A program made the position numbers and the translations under genes. A stretch of 41,973 bases of DNA from Nitrospira sp. (GTDB lineage Bacteria > Nitrospirota > Nitrospiria > Nitrospirales > UBA8639), in NCBI GenBank assembly GCA_028819435.1, contig JAPPLK010000069.1, positions 1-41,973 on the forward strand. Direction: 5' to 3'. This document shows positions 16,128 through 23,508 of the stretch, in pieces. The notes beneath the pieces are model-generated. The model was not told the origin of the DNA. It saw only the letters and a program-made list of their open reading frames with translations, and did no database searches. Numbering within the stretch: position 1 is the first letter of the stretch; the number at the start of each line of letters is the position of its first letter.

Positions 16128-19100
16128 TCACGCAGACTCCTCAAACATCAATTCCCGAAAAACCGGTTCGATGGTTTTTGCGGTCCATGTTTCAGTCGGC
16201 TGTTTCAGGGCATTTAGGATGTGGTCGCCGTTGGTGTAGATGATGTCGAGTGATTCGGGCAGTTCGGCGCGGTGACTTGTGAACCATTTCTCCAGTGCGG
16301 CGTTGTCGGTTTCGTTCAGGTTGCGCCAGAGGATCAGGCAGTGCTTGCCCTCGGCGTCCGTGCCGGTGATGGCAAGAACGCCGTCCATCCGGCGGCGCGA
16401 TTCGACGCGCAGGCCCAGCAGGTAGTTGAAGGTTTCGGGTAGATCGACGGGGATTTCTCGTCGTGTGCCGTCGCGGACCACGGACAAGGTATAGGCAAAG
16501 GGATCGGTGAAGTCCTGGCCGAGCAAGCAGGCACTTCCCGCGGTTTCTTTACCCAGCGCGTAGCGCAGCCGATAGTCCTCCGCCAGTGTAGAATTTTGTG
16601 CCAACAAATCCTGTTGCGCGGAGTCCGGTGGCGTCACCTCCAGGCTGTCCAGCGTGTCTTCGTAGGATTCGAGACAAATTATCTTTGTAAGTAGACTGAC
16701 GCCTTCCCGATCAATGGGCTTCCCAGCCTTCCACGCTTTTGAATAAACGGCCTTTAATACTCTGGGCACAGTTACTTCATCGAAATACTCTCCCATTTCC
16801 ACGAGGATGAACCGACGATCCCCATCATCCGCTCGATTTAATTCGATTACGGCGTGTGCTGTGGTCCCGGACCCACAGAAAAAGTCCATTACGCAAGCGT
16901 TCTCCGATGCTTTTGAAACACGAAGTGAATCGACGGTTGCGTGAACCGATTTAGGAAAAGAAAACTTTTCAGATTCTCCGAACATCCGTCGAAGAAGGTT
17001 GGTACCATGTTCTGTTGAGGAGTACTCGCTTTTGTCCCATACGGTCAGAGGAAGAGTGCCTTGTTCATTCAGTCTGGATTTGCGATAGACTCCCAGTTGC
17101 TTGGTTTGATCTCGCCTGACACAGAATTCTTCCGGCATGGCTCTTGCTGTCTCCAGCCCCCATTTCCAAGTTTTCTCCGAACCATCAGGTGAGACGGGGT
17201 ACAGAATAGTTTCATGCGAACGTGGAGCTTCGTCCAGGTCCCACTGATTCGTTTCGTTGTTCCATGTTGCTTGCGGGAATCGTACTCCATCTTTATCTGA
17301 GATAAAAATTGGATAGAACAGTTTGGGCCTCGCTTGTCGGTTAGCATTCGTCCCACCGTGTTTTCTAAAGTTGACCCACTCGTATGCTCCTTGTTCATCG
17401 TCGAATTTATACCGCGATAGCTGTTGTTCCGAATGTGACAACCTTCCAATAGTCACATCTTCGTTATTACCAAAAAACAGGGCATATTCATGTGCGCTTG
17501 AAAATCCTTTGCCTGTAGATCGTCCAGAGGGATTGTTCTTTATGGCTACCACTCCGAGCAACGTTTCACGAGAGAACACACCTTCCAAGAGCGATTTGCA
17601 ACGATGAAATTCAAAATCGTCGATGGTGAGACACAGGATTCCGTTACTGACAAGAAATTTTTTCGACGCTTCGAGTCTATTCTCTAAAAACGAGAGCCAT
17701 GAAGAACTTTTATACCCGTTTTTATAGAGAATTTCTGAAGCATCGGTGTTGTATGGCGGATCAATATAGATACAGTTCATTTGGCCTTGGTATCGTGCCT
17801 GCAATAAATTCAATGCCTGGAAGTTCTCGCCGTGTACCAGCAGGCCGTTCAGTTGCTCGTCCAGTGGTCCGGCTTCGGAGATTTCTGTCAGCAGGCGGTC
17901 GGTGAAATTCGCGTTGAAGTGCCGGGTGTCCAGGACCAGGTAGGGGTTACCTTTGAGGAAATCCACGGTCAAGGGGTTGGTATAGGGCGTGCCGTTGCCT
18001 TGGTCCCCCTCACCCTGGCTCTCTCCCAGTGGGAGAGGGAAATTTTCGTTGGTGATTTCGTTAATGGCGAACAGTTTGATCCATTCGTCGTGCTGTGATT
18101 TGTTGGCGGCGATTTCCGCGTATAGAGATTCCGGTATGCGGTCCAGGGTTACGCAATACTGCGTGTCCAGGATGAATTTCTTTTTCAGCCAGAGTTGTTT
18201 CTGAAAATTTTCCAATTGCGCCAGAAAGTCGATGAGTTTGTCGGCTACGTGCCGGACTGCGCGCATCCGGGCCAGTGCCCGGTCCAACCTGGCTGCATCG
18301 CCCAAGGCCAAGTCATCCAAGTTCAGTACGTCGTTTTTCAGATAGAAATCCAGTTCACGGCGCAGGAACCCGCCCAGGTCCTTATGAATGAAGTAGTCGA
18401 AGCTGTTCTTGGCGGTATAGACGGCCAGGTGTTTGTCCAGCACCGTGCGCTCGGGGTCGTGTTCCGTGGGAGCGGGCACAGTGAGCAGGATCTGCCAGTC
18501 CGGTTGCAACGTATGTAGAATCCGTTTTGCGATGGCCTCGTTGATTCGGTCCTGCTGTTTCGACCCGGTGCCGGGAAATGTTTTCTTTTCACGGTCGGTC
18601 AGTGGCCGGTGTTCAAATCGAACGATTAGTTCGCCGCTGTCTATTGCTACTGCCCCCTTCGACTCCGCTGAAGCTACGCTCAGGGCGAACGGATTCCGTT
18701 CACGCTGAGCGTCGCCCCGGAGGGGCAAAGTCGAAGCACGGACAGGCCTTTCGACCGGGCTGAGAACAGGCTTTGTCCTCTCGCTTTCTGCAAGCAGAAA
18801 CCGGCGTTGTTTGCCACTTGCCTCCTTGACGTTGTCCTTTTCGTTGTCCGCTACGGCAATTTCAAACCGCACTCGCCGGGTTTCTGCTCCCATGCCTACG
18901 GCAAAGACGTAGGACGAGTAATTTTCAGTCGTCTTGACGTAGTACTGGTCGGCATTGGCCCAGTGCAGCTTGACTTCTTCGCCGTCGTAGGGGATCAGGT
19001 AGGTCGGCTGACTGCCGCCTGAATACCGGCGCAGGGACATGAAGTCGCCCTCATTGTAATACCGCGCGAAGAAATTGGCGAGATGGTTGTAGACGTCGGT

Positions 19101-19451
19101 TTCCGCAGCGAGGTCAGCTTTGGCCTCGGCAAGTTGCCTTTTCAACTCTTTGACTTTCTGTGTGGTTTCCGGATCAACGCCCAAATTTTTGGCTTGCCCG
19201 CGGGCTTCGGCCAGGTCTTTTTCGAGTTCGGCCTGTGTGCCGGCGGCGTTCTCCTCCAGCGCACCTCGTACCTGAGGCAACAAGTCATATTCGAGGAACG
19301 CTTCGATTTCCTTCGCCTTCAGGTTCATGATGCGGTACAGGCCGAAGTCCAGGTCACCCCGGTCGAGTTGGAACATCTCGCGCAGGATGGCTTTCAGCCG
19401 GTCGAACTTTTCGTTGAATGGCGAAGCAGGCTGGATCCTCTTACTGTTCAT
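16128..19451 (-). CDS. mod: Type III Mod-like DNA methyltransferase with long N-terminal region
   Basis: A 1107-residue site-specific DNA (probably adenine-N6) methyltransferase, Mod of a type III-like system. Motif IV DPPYNTDA starts at about residue 564 and the SAM motif I FFCGSG at about 857 (beta class), with the presumed target-recognition region between. The first ~550 residues are an extension with a coiled coil (about 65-115). This is far longer than classical EcoP1I/EcoP15I-type Mod (around 650). Two repeats lie in frame: family B at 18652-18771 and family C at 18005-18040 (LPLGESQGEGDQG), both in apparent linkers. ATG 19451 is preferred; GTG 19466 is in frame. It follows higA by 51 bp and pairs with res. 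Confidence 0.88.
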   Translation of the reverse strand: MNSKRIQPASPFNEKFDRLKAILREMFQLDRGDLDFGLYRIMNLKAKEIEAFLEYDLLPQVRGALEENAAGTQAELEKDLAEARGQAKNLGVDPETTQKVKELKRQLAEAKADLAAETDVYNHLANFFARYYNEGDFMSLRRYSGGSQPTYLIPYDGEEVKLHWANADQYYVKTTENYSSYVFAVGMGAETRRVRFEIAVADNEKDNVKEASGKQRRFLLAESERTKPVLSPVERPVRASTLPLRGDAQRERNPFALSVASAESKGAVAIDSGELIVRFEHRPLTDREKKTFPGTGSKQQDRINEAIAKRILHTLQPDWQILLTVPAPTEHDPERTVLDKHLAVYTAKNSFDYFIHKDLGGFLRRELDFYLKNDVLNLDDLALGDAARLDRALARMRAVRHVADKLIDFLAQLENFQKQLWLKKKFILDTQYCVTLDRIPESLYAEIAANKSQHDEWIKLFAINEITNENFPLPLGESQGEGDQGNGTPYTNPLTVDFLKGNPYLVLDTRHFNANFTDRLLTEISEAGPLDEQLNGLLVHGENFQALNLLQARYQGQMNCIYIDPPYNTDASEILYKNGYKSSSWLSFLENRLEASKKFLVSNGILCLTIDDFEFHRCKSLLEGVFSRETLLGVVAIKNNPSGRSTGKGFSSAHEYALFFGNNEDVTIGRLSHSEQQLSRYKFDDEQGAYEWVNFRKHGGTNANRQARPKLFYPIFISDKDGVRFPQATWNNETNQWDLDEAPRSHETILYPVSPDGSEKTWKWGLETARAMPEEFCVRRDQTKQLGVYRKSRLNEQGTLPLTVWDKSEYSSTEHGTNLLRRMFGESEKFSFPKSVHATVDSLRVSKASENACVMDFFCGSGTTAHAVIELNRADDGDRRFILVEMGEYFDEVTVPRVLKAVYSKAWKAGKPIDREGVSLLTKIICLESYEDTLDSLEVTPPDSAQQDLLAQNSTLAEDYRLRYALGKETAGSACLLGQDFTDPFAYTLSVVRDGTRREIPVDLPETFNYLLGLRVESRRRMDGVLAITGTDAEGKHCLILWRNLNETDNAALEKWFTSHRAELPESLDIIYTNGDHILNALKQPTETWTAKTIEPVFRELMFEESA
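18005..18040. repeat. Family C repeat in frame inside mod
   Basis: CCCCCTCACCCTGG...CTCTCCCAGTGGGAGAGGG, the same element that occurs intergenically at 21104, 28275 and elsewhere. Read on the minus strand it encodes LPLGESQGEGDQG, inserted just before the conserved catalytic half of Mod. Confidence 0.7.
18652..18771. repeat. Family B composite repeat in frame inside mod
   Basis: About 120 bp built of two family B modules (CCTTCGACTCCGCTGAAG...CTCAGGG and AGTCGAAGCACGGACAGGCC...TTCGACC). It encodes about 40 low-complexity residues (from about RPVLSPVERPVRAS to ALSVASAESKG) between two folded segments. Length is divisible so that the frame is kept. Confidence 0.7.
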
Positions 19452-19479
19452 GGTCTCGTCTTTCACTCTAGGATGATTT

Positions 19480-19507
19480 GGGCGGACACGCAGGGTCCGT
19501 CCCTACG
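19480..19507. repeat. Family A hairpin repeat at the higA-mod junction
   Basis: gggcggac (19480-19487) pairs with gtccgtcc (19495-19502) with one G-T wobble, and is followed by CTACG. The right arm reaches the higA stop codon. Confidence 0.55.
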
Positions 19508-20603
19508 ATGTCGCCTTCCACTCCAGGCGTATTTTTAATTTGTTCAGAGGCGTCTGCCATTGCAGACAGGCTTCATGTTGGAGCCGCCCGACAACAATGC
19601 TCGGGGCTATTCCTTGTTCCTTGGCGAATAGACGAACAGCCATTTCACTGTATGAGGAAGTTGCGAGAAGTTGCTTCCAGTCGCCACGTGGGATGAGAAA
19701 ATTCGAGGCCCATAGGTTGGCTTCCGACTCGACCTCGGCAATTTCTTTATTCGATTGCATCCAATCGATAAAGACCTGTTTTTTGCTATGCAGGAGGACA
19801 TGGGCGGCCTCGTGGAACAAGCTGAACCACAGGTGATCGTCGGTCTTATGGCGGAGGCTGAGTTCAATCACGGCCTTTCGAGGGGTCAGCCACCAGGCTG
19901 CGCCACTGAGAGCAATCTGCGGGAAAGGTTTAAGGAGCACCAAGGCCACGCCGGCTTCATTGCAGAGTTGTTGCGCCTCTTCCAGAGCGCGCGCTACCGG
20001 CGTCTGCGTGAGTCCGCGAATGTCTTTCAACGCCTGCTTGAATCGAGTCTCATTGTAATCGGCGCACTCCTGCTGCTCAGCCTCAAGCTCTCCAAGCCGG
20101 AGCCACGTTGCCAGCGCCGTTTTGTCGCTTTGGAAACTGGGCGAGTGTCGATAGGCAACGCTCATCCCTTCATACTTCGCGTGCCAGGCGTTGACCGACC
20201 CCACACCGAAGAAGGTCAGCAGCTTTGATATCGCCTGGGCATCGGATGCGGGTTTGTCGAGTACGCTTCGGTTTACCAACTCCTTAACAGGAAACGCCTT
20301 TAGCCAGGGAGCCTCCTTTTTTGTCTCTTGTGCCTCGACATGGCGGGCCTTGTGAAGCCGATAGCGGGCTTCTATGCCCAGCCAGATGCTGGCATCAAGG
20401 CCAAGAACTTTCTCAAATTGGAGCGCGGTCTTGGGTTCAACGGGAGCCTTGCCGGCGATGATCTCGCTGATGAGTTTTGCGGAACGGCCACACCGGCGGG
20501 CAAATTCGGCATGCGAGAGGTGTTGACTCTGCAAGTGTTCCTCTACGACCCAGCCGGGCGGAACTGCATAGTCGGGTTCGTAAGAATAGGTCGTGACGGC
20601 CAC
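19503..20603 (-). CDS. higA: HigA-like XRE antitoxin fused to ImmA/IrrE (M78) zinc peptidase domain
   Basis: A 366-residue protein beginning at GTG 20603, with GGAGG about 7 bases upstream. Residues about 10-85 form an HTH of the HigA/addiction-module type: PPGWVVEEHLQSQHLSHAEFARRCGRSAKLISEII...KTALQFEKVLG. The C-terminal half is an ImmA/IrrE-like domain with the zinc motif HEAAHVLLH and the downstream E-x-E-A-N-L-W-A motif. ImmA-type proteins cut repressors, so this antitoxin may self-inactivate or cut another protein on signal. It lies 13 bp after the HigB-like toxin gene and 51 bp before mod. It probably represses its own promoter through the palindrome at 20967. Confidence 0.85.
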   Translation of the reverse strand: MAVTTYSYEPDYAVPPGWVVEEHLQSQHLSHAEFARRCGRSAKLISEIIAGKAPVEPKTALQFEKVLGLDASIWLGIEARYRLHKARHVEAQETKKEAPWLKAFPVKELVNRSVLDKPASDAQAISKLLTFFGVGSVNAWHAKYEGMSVAYRHSPSFQSDKTALATWLRLGELEAEQQECADYNETRFKQALKDIRGLTQTPVARALEEAQQLCNEAGVALVLLKPFPQIALSGAAWWLTPRKAVIELSLRHKTDDHLWFSLFHEAAHVLLHSKKQVFIDWMQSNKEIAEVESEANLWASNFLIPRGDWKQLLATSSYSEMAVRLFAKEQGIAPSIVVGRLQHEACLQWQTPLNKLKIRLEWKATS

Positions 20604-20616
20604 GTCGTTTCCTCCT

Positions 20617-20949
20617 TCAGTGGTAATCAATAACTTCGATGATCGTGATTGCGGTCACTTCATCCGTGTTCATTTCACCTCCGGCTTTCCGCGCCGGTGT
20701 GTCGGCAGGTTCAAAAATCAACCGATACGGATGAATGAGATCAACGGCATACTGTCCGGCACGCTTTCCGTGAAGCTGATGACGCCGGTTTGGTGGAAGG
20801 GTCGGCACCATCGACAACGTTGGAGCCTCCCTGAGCACTGCGAGGCGCGTCATGATCGTGCGCGCCATGCGAACGCTGTAGTCTTTCCGGAAAGCACTGG
20901 CAGAGTTGAACGTTTGGGCGAGCTTTTTTGTCCGGAAGGCGATTTCCAC
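20617..20949 (-). CDS. higB: HigB-like RelE-superfamily toxin
   Basis: A 110-residue basic protein resembling HigB/RelE mRNA interferases, which cut mRNA at the ribosome. Recognisable parts are RMARTIMTRLAVLREAPTLS, then the core RRHQLHGKRAGQYAVDLIHPYRLIFEP, and the final strand TAITIIEVIDYH. GTG 20949 is the start; there is no clear ribosome site and an ATG lies in another frame at 20962. It is the first gene of a toxin-before-antitoxin operon, the normal order for higBA. It contains a Lys/Arg-rich face but catalytic residues vary in this family, so activity is inferred. Confidence 0.83.
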   Translation of the reverse strand: MEIAFRTKKLAQTFNSASAFRKDYSVRMARTIMTRLAVLREAPTLSMVPTLPPNRRHQLHGKRAGQYAVDLIHPYRLIFEPADTPARKAGGEMNTDEVTAITIIEVIDYH

Positions 20950-20966
20950 GTTTATGGCACATTTTA

Positions 20967-20983
20967 GTTACCTAATAGGTAAC
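20967..20983. promoter_or_regulatory. Perfect 17-bp palindromic operator of higBA
   Basis: GTTACCTAATAGGTAAC is an 8+1+8 perfect palindrome 18 bp before the toxin start codon. It lies 9 bp after a consensus -35 TTGACA on the minus strand (20998-20993), so it would cover the -10 region. It is the likely binding site of the HigA-like HTH protein. Confidence 0.65.
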
Positions 20984-20992
20984 ACTTTATCA

Positions 20993-20998
20993 TGTCAA
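20993..20998 (-). promoter_or_regulatory. -35 element of the higBA promoter
   Basis: A perfect TTGACA on the minus strand. The best -10 candidates (TATTAG at 15 bp or TTAGGT at 17 bp) fall inside the palindrome at 20967-20983, consistent with operator occlusion of the promoter. Confidence 0.5.
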
Positions 20999-21045
20999 AT
21001 GCGGAAAAACAAGCAAATGGCAGTTCCGTTATTGAGTTACGCTAC

Positions 21046-21080
21046 GCCTGTCCTGAGCGTAGCGAAGCGTAGTCGAAGGG
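21046..21080. repeat. Family B repeat (intergenic)
   Basis: CCTGTCCTGAGCGTAGCGAAG...AGTCGAAGGG. This intergenic copy shows the element exists outside genes and supports the view that the copies inside genes are insertions. Confidence 0.65.
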
Positions 21081-21103
21081 CTAACCTGATCTACCTCGAC
21101 TGG

Positions 21104-21140
21104 CCCCCTCACCCTGCCCTCTCCCACAATGGGGAGAGGG
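21104..21140. repeat. Family C repeat (intergenic)
   Basis: CCCCCTCACCCTGCCCTCTCCC followed by a short spacer and GGGGAGAGGG; stem CCTCTCCC/GGGGAGAGG. It closely matches the copy inside mod. Confidence 0.65.
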
Positions 21141-21223
21141 TTCTGTAAGCCTATTTTCATATCAATTGTCAACAAACGAATGTCAGCGAAGAATAGCCTG
21201 CGAGCGTCTTCTCAGCGGCTGCC

Positions 21224-21251
21224 TTGCGACCCGTCGGGGGCATCGTGTAAT
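21224..21251 (+). promoter_or_regulatory. Possible promoter of the di-iron oxygenase/methyltransferase pair
   Basis: TTGCGA (21224-21229), a 16-bp spacer and TGTAAT (21246-21251). The predicted start is about 45 bases before ATG 21302. Weak -35, so tentative. Confidence 0.35.
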
Positions 21252-21301
21252 CTGGATTTGGCCATTGTGATGAGTGAGCGGCCGTTTCTGATGTGAGTTG
21301 C

Positions 21302-22012
21302 ATGAGCCCCGTTCAAGCTATCCCTTCCGACGTCGAATCGCTTGTCCTGGAACTCCAGGCGCATCCGGTCAATACCAACGAATTTTTCCGAACGTTCAAA
21401 TCCCGAAAACTCCGGCCGCAACAACTCCGGGCCTTTGTCCAACAGTACCACTATTTTTGCTTCCATTTCGTCAAGGTCCTGGAAGGGCTGCTATACCACA
21501 CCCCGATCCACGAGATGGAAATGCGAACCAAGTTGGCCAAGACCCTGTTCTCGGAGTTGGGCAGCGGCTCACCCGACCGCGTACACATCCGGCAACTGGA
21601 ACGGTTTGCGTCTGTCATCGGGCTGCAGCAGCAGGATCTCCAATGCACGGTCCCGATCCCCGAAGTGACGACTTACCTTGACACGTTGCGGCGGCTATAC
21701 CTTGACTCCGGTCATTTGACCGCACTGGGCGCGGCCTTGGCCGTCGAAACCACCGCGGCGTCCGAATTCGAATACTTCGTGCCGGGTCTCGAACAGTATG
21801 AGCAGTTTCAGCCCGGCGAGTTGGAATTTTTTACGTTACATCTGGCCGAAGAACAACACCACGGCAATTGGCTGGTCGAGGCCGTGCGCAAGACGGCCCG
21901 GTCCGAAGACGACTTGCATCGCGCGGCCGCGGGCGCCAGGGAAACCGCCGATGCCTGGATGGAATTCTGGGCAGGCATGTACCGGATGGTATTTGATGCC
22001 AACCCCGCCTGA
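21302..22012 (+). CDS. Heme-oxygenase-like di-iron (CADD/PqqC-like) protein
   Basis: A 236-residue all-helical protein of the iron-containing redox enzyme family (HDO fold, related to CADD, PqqC and TenA). Candidate metal ligands fit the HDO set: E85 (FSELGSG), H95 (DRVH), E149 (AVET), then H180-x3-E184-x2-H187 (HLAEEQHH). CADD makes p-aminobenzoate from its own tyrosine, and other members decarboxylate, oxidise or cleave small substrates with O2. The substrate here cannot be read from sequence. ATG 21302 is chosen over GTG 21293. The next gene, a PqqD-like/methyltransferase fusion, overlaps its stop or follows within 14 bp, so the two are co-translated and probably act in one pathway. Confidence 0.8.
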   Translation: MSPVQAIPSDVESLVLELQAHPVNTNEFFRTFKSRKLRPQQLRAFVQQYHYFCFHFVKVLEGLLYHTPIHEMEMRTKLAKTLFSELGSGSPDRVHIRQLERFASVIGLQQQDLQCTVPIPEVTTYLDTLRRLYLDSGHLTALGAALAVETTAASEFEYFVPGLEQYEQFQPGELEFFTLHLAEEQHHGNWLVEAVRKTARSEDDLHRAAAGARETADAWMEFWAGMYRMVFDANPA

Positions 22013-23507
22013 CTCGCTTGATTGCATGACTTCCCCTGTCCCATCCCTTGAACCCCTTACCCTGGAAGGCGAGATACTCCAACAGCGGGCTTGGCGTATG
22101 CCGGACCTCGTGGTCTACCAGCACGGAGAGCAGGAATGGTGGGTCACACCCTTGGATGAAGACCTGCCTTTGGTCCGGCTGAACCGGATGGGTGCCTCCC
22201 TCCTCGGGGCCATGGATGGGCGCCTGTCGATCAGTGCGCTTCTTGATCAATTCGGCAAATGGATCTGTGGCACCAACCAGGAAACCGGCCGGTGGTTTCT
22301 GGAACGGTGGTCCTTACCCCGCTATTCGTTGTGTTATTTCGGAACGGAACCGCCCAGCGGGCACAGCGTCAACGCAAAGTGGGACCTCCTCCTCCAGAAG
22401 GTACGCGAACAATGGCATGAAAACGTAGCGGTCGAAAGCGAGGAACACCTCACGGAATTTCATCACAAGGGGATTCAGAGTCATCACGGCCATTTTGAAA
22501 TCGTGGAAACCACGGTTTCGCATCTTCTCCGGGAACCTTGTGAAGCGCTGCACGGATTCTCCTACGGCCAATTGCTCGCCAAAACCCTCCGGCAGTTGGG
22601 CTGGTGGAGTCCGAAACCCCAACGGGTCGTGGAGGTGGGCGCGGGCCTGGGCTACCTGTCCCAGGAAATGGCAAAGGAATTTTCGCGGGTTGAACGACGC
22701 GGCGTGGAATACATCTTTCTGGATCTCACCCGGGCCTTTCTGCAATCCCAGCTCGCGTTAGCCGGCAAAGCCGGATGGAACGCCAAAGTCCTGAACGCGA
22801 ACGCGGAGCAGTTACCCCTCGCCGAGTCCAGCGTGGACCTGGTCATCGACAATGAAAACCTGGCGGATATGACCCCGGTCCACTTATCCAAAGAAGAACT
22901 GGAAACTCGCAAGGGCGCGACTCCCGAACATCAGCAATGCCTGGACCTGATCCGGAAACTCCGTTTGAACCTGGACACCCCGTATCCCGACGAAGCGATC
23001 TTCAACTACGGCGCCATTCAATTCCTGCAAGAACTCTGGCGCGTGCTCAAACCGGGCGGGCGGGCGTTGCTGATTGAGTTCGGGATCGATTCAGGCTGGC
23101 CGGACCCCGTGCGGCTTCCCGGGCATACGGAATACGAAGTGCAATATACCTACCTGCGCCACGCGGCCAGGTGGTTGGGCTTTCGTGAACAATACTGTGC
23201 GCTACCCCAACTGCTCTCGATTCGACGGGATACGCAAGTCCTGTGCACCGGTGCCGCCTACGCCATCCGGCGCCTGCAGGAGGCTGAGGACAGGGCATTC
23301 GCCGTGCGGGCGTATACTGAAGGGGAATTAAAGGCCGCACTCGGCGAGACGCTGGCCAAACTGACCGGCCTGCACTACCACAACGTCCTCGATCCGGCCT
23401 GGTTCGGGCTGTGGGATTTCAAAACCCTGATTCTGGAGAAACCCGGCGGGTTTCACCGCCCCGCCTACAAGGAATCCCAAGGCTTCCGCTGGTATAGCCA
23501 ACGGTAA
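21996..23507 (+). CDS. PqqD-like domain/SAM-dependent methyltransferase fusion
   Basis: A 503-residue protein if started at ATG 21996 (GGATGG upstream, 17-bp overlap with the previous gene) or 493 from ATG 22026. Residues about 34-95 resemble a PqqD-type peptide-recognition fold: a two-strand hairpin, then LVRLNRMGASLLGAMDG and SISALLDQFG. Residues about 195-400 form a class I methyltransferase: motif I VVEVGAGLGY (211-220), the strand IFLDLT (240-245) and motif ANAEQLPLAESSVDLVIDN (269-287); KPGGRALLIEFG follows later. PqqD domains usually present a peptide or carrier to a modifying enzyme, so the substrate may be peptide-bound. The neighbour di-iron oxygenase supports a biosynthetic role. 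The product is unknown. Confidence 0.75.
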   Translation: MPTPPDSLDCMTSPVPSLEPLTLEGEILQQRAWRMPDLVVYQHGEQEWWVTPLDEDLPLVRLNRMGASLLGAMDGRLSISALLDQFGKWICGTNQETGRWFLERWSLPRYSLCYFGTEPPSGHSVNAKWDLLLQKVREQWHENVAVESEEHLTEFHHKGIQSHHGHFEIVETTVSHLLREPCEALHGFSYGQLLAKTLRQLGWWSPKPQRVVEVGAGLGYLSQEMAKEFSRVERRGVEYIFLDLTRAFLQSQLALAGKAGWNAKVLNANAEQLPLAESSVDLVIDNENLADMTPVHLSKEELETRKGATPEHQQCLDLIRKLRLNLDTPYPDEAIFNYGAIQFLQELWRVLKPGGRALLIEFGIDSGWPDPVRLPGHTEYEVQYTYLRHAARWLGFREQYCALPQLLSIRRDTQVLCTGAAYAIRRLQEAEDRAFAVRAYTEGELKAALGETLAKLTGLHYHNVLDPAWFGLWDFKTLILEKPGGFHRPAYKESQGFRWYSQR

Positions 23508-23508
23508 G

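Larger units (their letters stand above)
20950..21301. other. Divergent intergenic region between higBA and the di-iron oxygenase-like gene
   Basis: Holds the higBA promoter and operator (20967-20998), a family B repeat (21046-21080), a family C repeat (21104-21140) and a possible promoter for the rightward gene (21224-21251). No gene is supported. Confidence 0.55.

Noticed and set aside
20741-20962. ATG 20962 frame as an alternative small gene ahead of higB
   Set aside because: It overlaps the toxin gene in another frame and shows no family pattern, while the GTG 20949 frame matches HigB.
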